Origin: an uncultured Bacteroides sp.
GTDB lineage: Bacteria > Bacteroidota > Bacteroidia > Bacteroidales > Bacteroidaceae
Direction: 5' to 3'
Assembly (NCBI RefSeq): GCF_900547205.1
Contig: NZ_URFY01000021.1
Location: 9,308-73,307 of the forward strand
DNA: 64,000 nt
Shown in pieces: positions 16,545-24,113 of the stretch. The translations under genes were made by a program, and so were the position numbers. Every line of letters starts with the position of its first letter. Position 1 is the first letter of the stretch. The notes under the pieces were generated by a model. It was not told where the DNA came from, made no database searches, and saw only the letters and a program-made list of their open reading frames with translations.

Positions 16545-17180
16545 ATGAGCGGTAATTACGTCATTAATATCGGTCGCCAATTAGGTAGCGGCGGAAAAGA
16601 AATAGGAGAGAAGTTAGCTGCCCGCATGGGGATTGACTTCTACGACAAAGAATTGATAAACTTGGCTTCCGAAGAGAGTGGATTGTGCAAGGAATTTTTT
16701 GAGAAGGCGGATGAAAAAGCTTCGCAGGGCATTATCGGAGGTCTGTTTGGTATGCGGTTTCCATTTATTAGTGAGGGGGCAATGCCGTGCAACAATTGTC
16801 TCAGCAATGATGCTTTATTTAAAGTGCAGAGTGATGTGATCCGTCGTCTGGCAGCAGAGAAATCTTGCGTATTCGTAGGGCGTTGTGCCGATTATATTCT
16901 GCGTGAACATCCGCGCTGTGCTAATATCTTTATTTCTTCCTCACAGAAAGATCGTATTGCACGGCTTTGCCAAATGCATCATATAGATGAAGATGCAGCT
17001 GAAGAAATGATGGAGAAGGCAGATAAAAGACGTTCGGAATACTATAACTATTATAGTTACAAGACATGGGGAGCAGCAGCAACTTATCATTTATGCGTGG
17101 ATTCTTCTTCATTGGGAATTGAAGAAACTGTTCGGTTCGTAGAGGATTTTGTGGTGAAGAAGTTGCAACTAGTATTTTAA
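16545..17180 (+). CDS. Cytidylate kinase-like family protein
   Basis: From the ATG at 16545 this is a 211-residue P-loop kinase-like protein beginning MSGNYVINIGRQLGSGGKEI, with the phosphate-binding loop GRQLGSGGKEIG rather than a textbook Walker A. That variant is typical of the cytidylate-kinase-like family (PF13189 type). It then shows LAARMGIDFYDKELI and CVFVGRCADYIL. A CNNC pair lies in AMPCNNCLSNDALF, about residue 82, and is not part of the general kinase fold. The true cytidylate kinase of this genome is probably the gene at 36.3 kb, so the substrate of this one is unknown. It stands alone between the cobU promoter and a convergent transporter. Confidence 0.8.
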   Translation: MSGNYVINIGRQLGSGGKEIGEKLAARMGIDFYDKELINLASEESGLCKEFFEKADEKASQGIIGGLFGMRFPFISEGAMPCNNCLSNDALFKVQSDVIRRLAAEKSCVFVGRCADYILREHPRCANIFISSSQKDRIARLCQMHHIDEDAAEEMMEKADKRRSEYYNYYSYKTWGAAATYHLCVDSSSLGIEETVRFVEDFVVKKLQLVF

Positions 17181-17210
17181 GATCAGAGCAATAAATAATA
17201 GAAGTAATAA

Positions 17211-17244
17211 AGAGGGCTAAGTTCATATAAAAACTTAGCCCTCT
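17211..17244. terminator. Terminator hairpin after the cytidylate-kinase-like gene
   Basis: AGAGGGCTAAGTT at 17211-17223 pairs perfectly with AACTTAGCCCTCT at 17232-17244 across an 8-base loop, followed by TTATAAAAAG. It lies between converging genes. Confidence 0.8.
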
Positions 17245-17274
17245 TTATAAAAAGAAAGGAGATTAATCAGCATA

Positions 17275-17318
17275 AAAAAACAGTGAAGATAGAAGTTACT
17301 CTAAGTCCACTGTTTTTT
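17275..17318. terminator. Terminator hairpin shared by converging genes, best oriented for the transporter
   Basis: AAAAAACAGTG at 17275-17285 pairs with CACTGTTTTTT at 17308-17318. The arm gives a T run when read in either direction. It lies 20 bases after the stop of the minus-strand transporter gene. Confidence 0.65.
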
Positions 17319-17337
17319 AATATATGCTAAGCTTGAT

Positions 17338-19002
17338 TTACATCATCGTCAATAATATCATCTGTCCTGTCAGGATACGGAGGAACATAGACAATGGATA
17401 AACGGTAGAATATCCTACTGCAGGAGCATCGCCGGATGTTGTTTGATTGGCATAAGCCAATGCCGGAGGGTCCGTATTACTACCGGCTATCAAACCCATC
17501 AGTGTGAAGTAGTTTACCTTATAATATAGTCTGGCAATAGCACCAATAATGAGCAACGGTATTACGGTAATTAAGAAACCGCAACCTACATACAGCAATC
17601 CGTCACCTTCAACAACGGTTTGCACAAAATTGGCTCCCGCATCTATACCAACACTGGCAAGGAAGAGAACAATACCAATTTCGCGAAGCATCAGGTTGGC
17701 ACTCATCGTAGTGTAAGTCACCAGGTGGAGCTTATGGCCGAAGCGTCCGATAAGGATAGCTACTACCAACGGTCCACCCGCCAAACCTAATTTCAAAGGA
17801 GTTGGCATACCCGGGAATGCGATAGGAAGACTACCCAAAAGGATACCTAAGAAGATACCAACGAAAATGGTGACAATATTCGGCGTATCCAGACGTTTCA
17901 ACTGATTACCCAGTACACCGGCTACGCGGTCTACAGCATCCTGCTGACCTACCACCATCACGCGGTCACCTACTTGCAATATCAGATTCGGGTCAGCAAA
18001 CAAGTCCATACCTGAACGATTAACACGAGTCACGTTGACACCAAACATACTGCGGAAGTGCATAGAACCCAGCGTCTTACCGTTAATCTCCGGTTTAGTA
18101 ACCAAGATACGGCGTGAAACCATCGGGAGATCTTGTTTCTCCCAATCTAAGGAAACTTCTTTTCCGATAAATACTATAATAGCAGGTGCATCTTCTTCCG
18201 AGCAGACGATGAATAATTGGTCGCCTATATTGAATATCGTTTCATGATTCGGAATACTGACGTGTCCTTCATGACATATACGTGAACATACAAAATTGCG
18301 TCCGAGAAATTCTTTAATTTCAATCAGTGTTTTTCCACTAATAGATTCATTGCGCACTTCAAGGCTCATCATATGGGGCTTGTGTTGCGCATCTCCGCTT
18401 TGCGCCTTTAGGTTTTCTTCTTCCCTAGTTATATTGACACGGAAGATGTAGCGGATAGCAATGATAGAACCAATGATACCTACCACACCGAGCGGATAAG
18501 CACAAGCATAACCCAAGGCAATCTGCGGTCCGTTATAGCTCAGCTGATTCAATGCTTCGTTGGCAGCACCAAGACCGGGAGTGTTCGTCACAGCTCCGTA
18601 GAGGATACCTACCATCATTGGCAATTCCACACGACCGTTCCAGAGGTAGTAAAGCCCCAATGCAACAGCTATATTCAACACTACGATGCCTACAGCCAAC
18701 AGGTTTAGCGTCATTCCCCCTTTTTTGAAAGAAGAGAAGAACGATGGCCCCACCTGAAGACCGATACAGAATACGAACAAAATCAATCCGAACTCACGGA
18801 TGAAATGTAGGATGTGTGTATCGGCTGTGAAGCCGAAATGTCCCATTAGGATGCCAGCAAACAAAACAAATGTGACGCCCAAAGATACTCCGAATATCTT
18901 TATTTTACCGAGATAAACACCTACCGCCACTACAAACGCGTAGAGGAATACGATATGTGCTACGGAACTGGGGTCCCACAATAAACTTTGTAACCAATCC
19001 AT
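17338..19002 (-). CDS. AspT/YidE/YbjL-family transporter with two TrkA-C domains
   Basis: The 554-residue inner-membrane protein has two blocks of hydrophobic helices (about 15-190 and 375-554) flanking a soluble centre. The centre holds two RCK_C/TrkA-C-like modules (about 205-290, with KTLIEIKEFLGRNF, and 290-370, with INGKTLGSMHFRSMFGVNVTRV). This is the arrangement of AspT aspartate:alanine exchangers and YidE/YbjL. The repeated GAVTNTPGLGAANEAL and GSNTDPPALAYANQ are the paired re-entrant signatures of the family. The substrate cannot be named from sequence; dicarboxylate or amino acid exchange is plausible by family. It stands alone and has its own promoter. Confidence 0.85.
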   Translation of the reverse strand: MDWLQSLLWDPSSVAHIVFLYAFVVAVGVYLGKIKIFGVSLGVTFVLFAGILMGHFGFTADTHILHFIREFGLILFVFCIGLQVGPSFFSSFKKGGMTLNLLAVGIVVLNIAVALGLYYLWNGRVELPMMVGILYGAVTNTPGLGAANEALNQLSYNGPQIALGYACAYPLGVVGIIGSIIAIRYIFRVNITREEENLKAQSGDAQHKPHMMSLEVRNESISGKTLIEIKEFLGRNFVCSRICHEGHVSIPNHETIFNIGDQLFIVCSEEDAPAIIVFIGKEVSLDWEKQDLPMVSRRILVTKPEINGKTLGSMHFRSMFGVNVTRVNRSGMDLFADPNLILQVGDRVMVVGQQDAVDRVAGVLGNQLKRLDTPNIVTIFVGIFLGILLGSLPIAFPGMPTPLKLGLAGGPLVVAILIGRFGHKLHLVTYTTMSANLMLREIGIVLFLASVGIDAGANFVQTVVEGDGLLYVGCGFLITVIPLLIIGAIARLYYKVNYFTLMGLIAGSNTDPPALAYANQTTSGDAPAVGYSTVYPLSMFLRILTGQMILLTMM

Positions 19003-19045
19003 AATATTAATAGTAGTTTTTATAATGTATTTCTAAAAACGAGTG

Positions 19046-19053
19046 CAAAATTA
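19046..19053 (-). promoter_or_regulatory. Putative -7 promoter element for the AspT-family transporter
   Basis: The minus strand reads TAATTTTG (TAnnTTTG), 43 bases upstream of the transporter start. Confidence 0.55.
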
Positions 19054-19184
19054 CTCATAACATTGGAGCTAATCAAATAAATGTAGAACTAAAAATGAGG
19101 AATGGAGAATTTCTATGCAAAGTATATACAGTGTCAGGCTGTGCGAATTTTCTCTAAAAAAGAGATTCGTTTAAACTTATTAAT

Positions 19185-19192
19185 TATATTTG
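19185..19192 (+). promoter_or_regulatory. Putative -7 promoter element for mutA-mutB
   Basis: TATATTTG matches TAnnTTTG, about 80 bases upstream of mutA. The leader shows no B12 riboswitch segments, so the mutase is not expected to be B12-repressed by that route. Confidence 0.6.
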
Positions 19193-19271
19193 CAAGTCCA
19201 ACAACGGGCATTTACAAAGAAACAGATAAAAATAAAGACAATATTAATCTTGTTTTAATTTTCGATAAACT

Positions 19272-21173
19272 ATGGCAGACAAAAAAGAAAAACTCTTCTC
19301 AGACTTTTCTCCCGTCTCCACCGAGCAATGGATGGAGAAGGTTACAGCCGATTTGAAAGGCGCTGATTTTGAGAAGAAACTCGTTTGGAAGACAAACGAA
19401 GGATTCAAAGTGAAACCTTTCTACCGGATGGAAGATTTGGAAGGTTTGAAAACAACCGATGCACTTCCCGGAGAATTTCCTTATCTGAGAGGAACTAAGA
19501 AGGACAACAATGAGTGGCTGGTTCGCCAGGAAATCAAAGTTGACTGTCCGAAGGAAGCCAATGCGAAAGCACTCGACATCCTGAACAAGGGCATTGACTC
19601 TCTCTCTTTCCACGTGAAAGCGAAAGAACTTAATGCGGAATACTTAGAAACTTTGCTGAATGATATTCAGGCTGAGTGTGTAGAACTAAACTTCTCTACT
19701 TGCCAGGGGCATGTCATCGAACTGGCTAATTTACTGGTAGCTTATTTCCAAAAGAAAGACTATGATGTGAAGAAACTGAGAGGTTCCATCAACTACGACT
19801 TCTTTAACAAAATGCTGACCCGTGGCAAAGAAAAGGGGGATATGGTGCAGACTACCAAAGCTTTGATTGAAGCTATCCAACCACTTCCTTTTTATCGCGT
19901 GCTGAATGTTAATGCACTCACACTCAATAATGCCGGAGCCTATATTTCTCAAGAATTGGGCTATGCATTGGCTTGGGGTAACGAATACATGAGCCAACTG
20001 ACAGATGCCGGTATTCCTGCTGCTGTGGTTGCTAAGAAGATTAAATTCAACTTCGGAATCAGTTCCAATTACTTCCTCGAAATAGCGAAGTTCCGTGCCG
20101 CACGTTTGTTGTGGGCGAACATCGTAGCTTCTTACCATCCTGAATGTTTGCGTGATTGTGATAATAAGGGTGCTAACGGTGAATGTCGTTGCGCTGCAAA
20201 AATGGCTATTCATGCCGAGACATCTACTTTCAATCTCACCTTGTTTGATGCACACGTAAATTTGCTTCGTACACAGACTGAAGCTATGAGTGCCGCATTG
20301 GCAGGTGTCGATTCGATGACAGTGGTTCCGTTCGACAAGACATATGGAACTCCCGACGAACTCTCTGAGCGTCTGGCTCGTAACCAACAACTGTTGTTGA
20401 AAGAAGAATCTCATTTTGATAAAGTAATTGACCCGGCTGCCGGTTCCTATTATATAGAGAATCTGACTGTTTCAATTGCTAAGCAGGCATGGGAGTTATT
20501 CCTGTCTATTGAAGAAGAGGGTGGTTTCTATGCAGCGTTGAAGAAAGGACTAGTTCAGACAGTGGTGAATGAAACGAATAAAGCCCGCCATAAAGCTGTT
20601 GCTCAACGTCGCGAAATTTTGCTGGGTACTAACCAATTTCCTAACTTCAACGAAAAAGCCGGAGACAAGAAACCTTTGGAAGCAAAATGCTGCTGTGGAG
20701 GTGATACTCATACTTGCGAGAAGGATGTGGATACTTTGGTATTCGATCGTGCTGCCAGTGGATTTGAAGCACTGCGTCTTGAAACAGAAGCTTCCGGCAA
20801 ACGTCCGAAAGCATTTATGCTAACTATCGGTAATCTAGCAATGCGCCAGGCTCGTGCACAGTACTCATGCAACTTCTTGGCTTGTGCAGGTTATGAGGTT
20901 GTAGACAATCTTGGATTTGAAACGGTGGAAGCCGGAGTAGAAGCTGCTATGGCTGCTAAAGCGGATATTGTAGTTCTTTGTTCAAGTGATGATGAATATG
21001 CTGAATATGCTGTTCCTGCTTTCAAGGCATTGAACGGTCGTGCTATGTTCATCGTTGCAGGTGCTCCTGCTTGTATGGACGAATTGAAAGCCGCAGGTAT
21101 CGAGAACTTCATCCATGTTCGTGTCAACGTTTTGGATACCTTGAAAGAGTTTAACGCTAAACTATTGAAGTAA
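19272..21173 (+). CDS. mutA: Methylmalonyl-CoA mutase, small (beta) subunit
   Basis: The 633-residue protein has the methylmalonyl-CoA mutase barrel fold: EQWMEKVTADLKGADFEKKLVWKT at the start (shown in part: EQWMEKVTADLKGADFEKKL), RGTKKDNNEWLVRQEIKVD, FRAARLLWANIVASYHPECL and DPAAGSYYIENLT. The C-terminal Rossmann-like B12 domain is degenerate: the DxHxxG cobalamin ligand motif is absent, as expected for the non-catalytic subunit. Two cysteine clusters stand out, CLRDCDNKGANGECRCAAK near residue 295 and CCCGGDTHTC near 475; the matching part of mutB lacks them. The gene is 1 base before mutB and certainly co-transcribed. The mutase interconverts succinyl-CoA and methylmalonyl-CoA in propionate production. 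Confidence 0.95.
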   Translation: MADKKEKLFSDFSPVSTEQWMEKVTADLKGADFEKKLVWKTNEGFKVKPFYRMEDLEGLKTTDALPGEFPYLRGTKKDNNEWLVRQEIKVDCPKEANAKALDILNKGIDSLSFHVKAKELNAEYLETLLNDIQAECVELNFSTCQGHVIELANLLVAYFQKKDYDVKKLRGSINYDFFNKMLTRGKEKGDMVQTTKALIEAIQPLPFYRVLNVNALTLNNAGAYISQELGYALAWGNEYMSQLTDAGIPAAVVAKKIKFNFGISSNYFLEIAKFRAARLLWANIVASYHPECLRDCDNKGANGECRCAAKMAIHAETSTFNLTLFDAHVNLLRTQTEAMSAALAGVDSMTVVPFDKTYGTPDELSERLARNQQLLLKEESHFDKVIDPAAGSYYIENLTVSIAKQAWELFLSIEEEGGFYAALKKGLVQTVVNETNKARHKAVAQRREILLGTNQFPNFNEKAGDKKPLEAKCCCGGDTHTCEKDVDTLVFDRAASGFEALRLETEASGKRPKAFMLTIGNLAMRQARAQYSCNFLACAGYEVVDNLGFETVEAGVEAAMAAKADIVVLCSSDDEYAEYAVPAFKALNGRAMFIVAGAPACMDELKAAGIENFIHVRVNVLDTLKEFNAKLLK

Positions 21174-21174
21174 G

Positions 21175-23322
21175 ATGAGAAAAGATTTTAAAAACATTGA
21201 TATATATGCTGCATTTCAGCCCGCTAACGGTACTGAATGGCAGAAGGCTAACGGTATCTCCGCTGACTGGAAAACGCCAGAACACATTGATGTGAAGCCT
21301 GTTTATACAAAAGAAGACCTCGAAGGAATGGAACACCTTGGCTATGCTGCCGGACTTCCTCCTTATCTGCGCGGTCCGTATTCAGTAATGTATACCCTTC
21401 GTCCCTGGACCATCCGTCAGTATGCCGGATTCTCTACTGCTGAAGAATCCAATGCTTTCTATCGCCGTAACTTGGCTTCCGGTCAGAAAGGTTTGTCAGT
21501 AGCATTCGACTTGGCTACTCACCGTGGCTACGACCCCGACCACGAACGTGTAGTTGGTGACGTTGGTAAAGCGGGTGTATCTATCTGTTCTTTGGAGAAT
21601 ATGAAGGTATTGTTCGACGGTATTCCTTTGAACAAGATGTCTGTATCCATGACAATGAACGGTGCGGTGCTTCCTATTATGGCATTTTATATTAATGCCG
21701 GTCTGGAACAAGGTGCTAAGTTGGAAGAAATGGCAGGTACAATCCAAAACGATATTCTGAAAGAATTCATGGTGCGTAATACCTATATATATCCGCCGGC
21801 ATTCTCGATGAAGATTATTTCGGATATCTTCGAATATACATCTCAGAAGATGCCTAAGTTCAACTCAATCTCTATCTCCGGCTACCATATGCAGGAAGCG
21901 GGTGCCACAGCAGATATTGAATTGGCTTATACGCTTGCTGACGGATTGGAATACCTCCGTGCCGGAACTGCTGCGGGCATCGATATCGATGCATTTGCAC
22001 CACGTTTGTCTTTCTTCTGGGCGATTGGTACAAACCATTTTATGGAGATTGCCAAAATGCGTGCTGCTCGTATGCTTTGGGCGAAGATTGTGAAGCAATT
22101 CAATCCGAAGAATCCCAAATCATTGGCATTGCGTACTCACTCACAAACATCCGGTTGGTCACTGACTGAGCAAGATCCGTTTAATAACGTAGGACGTACT
22201 TGTATCGAAGCAATGGCTGCCGCACTGGGTCATACTCAATCTTTGCATACCAATGCACTGGATGAGGCTATTGCCCTTCCGACAGATTTCTCTGCCCGTA
22301 TCGCACGTAACACTCAGATTTATATTCAGGAAGAAACTTACATCTGCAAGAACGTTGATCCATGGGGTGGTTCTTACTATGTAGAGTCTCTGACTTACGA
22401 ACTGGCTCACAAGGCTTGGGAACTTATTGAAGAAGTAGAAAAACTGGGTGGTATGGCAAAAGCCATCGAAACAGGTATTCCTAAAATGCGTATCGAAGAA
22501 GCTGCCGCACGTACACAAGCTCGCATTGACAGCGGTCAGCAGACTATTGTTGGTGTCAATAAGTATCGTCTGGATAAAGAAGCTCCGATTGATATTCTTG
22601 AAATTGATAACACAGCAGTTCGTCTGGAACAGATTGATAACCTGAAACGTCTGAAAGAAGGACGCAATCAGGCTGAAGTAGACAAAGCATTGGCAGCTAT
22701 CACCGAATGTGTGAAGACCGGTAAGGGCAATTTGCTCGAACTGGCTGTGGAAGCTGCTCGTGTTCGTGCTACATTGGGCGAAATCTCGTATGCTTGCGAA
22801 CAGATTGTAGGACGTTATAAAGCAATAATTAGAACTATATCAGGCGTGTATTCATCAGAAAGTAAAAACGACGGCGACTTCAAGCGTGCTTGTGAATTGG
22901 CTGAGAAGTTTGCGAAGAAAGAGGGACGTCAACCTCGTATCATGGTTGCGAAAATGGGACAGGACGGTCACGACCGTGGTGCGAAAGTAGTTGCAACGGG
23001 TTATGCAGACTGTGGTTTCGATGTGGATATGGGACCGTTATTCCAGACTCCGGCTGAGGCTGCCCGTGAAGCTGTGGAAAATGATGTTCACGTAGTGGGT
23101 GTTTCTTCATTAGCTGCCGGACATAAGACATTGGTTCCGCAGATTATCGAAGAACTGAAGAAGTTGGGTCGTGAAGATATTGTGGTTATTGCTGGCGGTG
23201 TTATTCCTGCACAAGACTATGACTTCTTGTATAAAGCAGGTGTAGCTGCTATCTTCGGTCCCGGTACTCCGGTAGCGAAAGCTGCTTGTCAGATTTTGGA
23301 GATTCTGATGGATGAAGAGTAA
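21175..23322 (+). CDS. mutB: Methylmalonyl-CoA mutase, large (alpha, catalytic) subunit
   Basis: The 715-residue catalytic subunit has the substrate barrel with GPYSVMYTLRPWTIRQYAGF, GLSVAFDLATHRGYDPDHER, VSMTMNGAVLPIMAFYI and RTHSQTSGWSLTEQDPFNN. The C-terminal adenosylcobalamin domain has the ligand motif in GQDGHDRGAKVVATGYADCG near residue 600, where the histidine is the lower axial cobalt ligand. VVGVSSLAAGHKTL and VVIAGGVIPAQDYDFL follow, the base-off binding core. The length is normal. It is cytoplasmic and acts with mutA. The enzyme is a direct consumer of the adenosylcobalamin made by the neighbouring locus. Confidence 0.97.
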   Translation: MRKDFKNIDIYAAFQPANGTEWQKANGISADWKTPEHIDVKPVYTKEDLEGMEHLGYAAGLPPYLRGPYSVMYTLRPWTIRQYAGFSTAEESNAFYRRNLASGQKGLSVAFDLATHRGYDPDHERVVGDVGKAGVSICSLENMKVLFDGIPLNKMSVSMTMNGAVLPIMAFYINAGLEQGAKLEEMAGTIQNDILKEFMVRNTYIYPPAFSMKIISDIFEYTSQKMPKFNSISISGYHMQEAGATADIELAYTLADGLEYLRAGTAAGIDIDAFAPRLSFFWAIGTNHFMEIAKMRAARMLWAKIVKQFNPKNPKSLALRTHSQTSGWSLTEQDPFNNVGRTCIEAMAAALGHTQSLHTNALDEAIALPTDFSARIARNTQIYIQEETYICKNVDPWGGSYYVESLTYELAHKAWELIEEVEKLGGMAKAIETGIPKMRIEEAAARTQARIDSGQQTIVGVNKYRLDKEAPIDILEIDNTAVRLEQIDNLKRLKEGRNQAEVDKALAAITECVKTGKGNLLELAVEAARVRATLGEISYACEQIVGRYKAIIRTISGVYSSESKNDGDFKRACELAEKFAKKEGRQPRIMVAKMGQDGHDRGAKVVATGYADCGFDVDMGPLFQTPAEAAREAVENDVHVVGVSSLAAGHKTLVPQIIEELKKLGREDIVVIAGGVIPAQDYDFLYKAGVAAIFGPGTPVAKAACQILEILMDEE

Positions 23323-23360
23323 ATACAGAAAGCCATCGGTTATTCTGATATAATAAAAGA

Positions 23361-23398
23361 AAAAGAGGCATCTCATTAACGGGATTGCCTCTTTTTTT
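23361..23398 (+). terminator. Rho-independent terminator of mutAB
   Basis: AAAAGAGGCA at 23361-23370 pairs with TGCCTCTTTT at 23386-23395, followed by further T residues. It is 38 bases after the mutB stop. Confidence 0.85.
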
Positions 23399-23433
23399 AT
23401 GTGATAATCTGTAGAGTGATTGCTAGCATTAAT

Positions 23434-23458
23434 ATCACTAAGTTCTACTTGAACTTAG
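23434..23458 (+). repeat. Left arm of a 25-bp inverted repeat (candidate recombination site)
   Basis: The arm is itself a palindrome around an asymmetric 5-base spacer: CTAAGTTC, then TACTT, then GAACTTAG. The same 25 bases occur in reverse complement at 23769-23793. Half-site plus short spacer geometry is what tyrosine recombinases use. Similarity continues inward beyond the perfect part (TAGGC and an A run). Confidence 0.9.
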
Positions 23459-23585
23459 GTGTAGGCACAAAATAACAAAGTAAGGTATCCAAAATATAGT
23501 CCAATTACCTATATAAGCACTTTTATGACGTTCGTTTTTCATGTATATTCGATTATATAACTATATATTTTAATAATAACCTTCG

Positions 23586-23593
23586 CAAATATA
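23586..23593 (-). promoter_or_regulatory. Only consensus -7 element inside the inverted-repeat segment, pointing away from the SusCD locus
   Basis: The minus strand reads TATATTTG. In the present orientation it would drive leftward transcription into the mutB terminator. No -33 element is evident in the AT-rich flank. Confidence 0.45.
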
Positions 23594-23768
23594 TTGAATT
23601 TTATTTTATTATCCTATATAATTAATTATTTTATTTATTTTATTTTCTCTTTTCGCGTTCTTTTCTAAGAAAATGCTTCCAAATGCAGTCTAAAATAAGA
23701 CTCAAAGCAATAGAACTGTTCAATAGTCAAGTTGTAGATAGTCTATTCCTTCTTTTTTTAGCCTATCA

Positions 23769-23793
23769 CTAAGTTCAAGTAGAACTTAGTGAT
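23769..23793 (-). repeat. Right arm of the 25-bp inverted repeat
   Basis: This is the exact reverse complement of 23434-23458, with the spacer reading AAGTA on the plus strand. Here the palindrome extends outward to a 16-bp stem (23761-23776 with 23782-23797), so a transcript crossing it would form a hairpin. Confidence 0.9.
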
Positions 23794-23797
23794 AGGC

Positions 23798-24113
23798 TTT
23801 ATATAATCAGCTAATTTATTAACTAACCTAAAAATGCTTATGAAAGGAAAGCCACCACTTATTTAATTAAATTATGGACTTTCAAAATGGAAGTCTAAAC
23901 ACAAAAGCGGACTATTAATATTCCAATAGGATATTAAAAAAGCTACCCTAAAAAGAATTGATGCCATTGAAATTCCAAAAACAAGTGGCAATCAATTAAG
24001 AGTTAACCTTTGGTCCCATTTAAAAAGTTTATTTATTGGCTTATGTTCTTATTGAGACAATAGCTGAAAACCAATTAAATAGGATCATTTATTTAATAAA
24101 TGAAATAATTGTA
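23798..24113 (+). other. Gene-free leader region before the SusCD locus
   Basis: This AT-rich stretch holds no credible gene and no exact TAnnTTTG on the plus strand; the nearest approach is TAACCTTTG at about 24004-24012, with one extra spacer base. An in-frame TTG at 24036 is not used as a start because the lipoprotein signal begins at the ATG at 24114. Confidence 0.5.

Larger units (their letters stand above)
23434..23793. other. Candidate invertible promoter segment upstream of the SusCD locus
   Basis: This AT-rich, gene-free 360-bp segment is bounded by perfect 25-bp inverted repeats whose spacers are exact reverse complements, so recombination between them would flip the 310-bp interior. 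I searched both strands of the interior for TAnnTTTG and found a single match, on the minus strand at 23586-23593, pointing toward mutB. After inversion it would lie at about 23634-23641 on the plus strand, pointing at the lipoprotein-SusC-SusD operon. Phase-variable promoters of this design are established for Bacteroides capsule and SusC/SusD loci. No recombinase gene is in the window. The repeats are seen; inversion is inferred. Confidence 0.6.

Noticed and set aside
23760..23798. Right inverted-repeat arm as an ordinary terminator
   Set aside because: The stem is strong, but there is no T run downstream in either direction beyond three bases, and the exact inverted copy at 23434 argues for a recombination site. 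A terminator role is not excluded.
24036..24113. N-terminal extension of the IPT/NHL lipoprotein from a TTG
   Set aside because: It would bury the lipoprotein signal that begins at the ATG at 24114.
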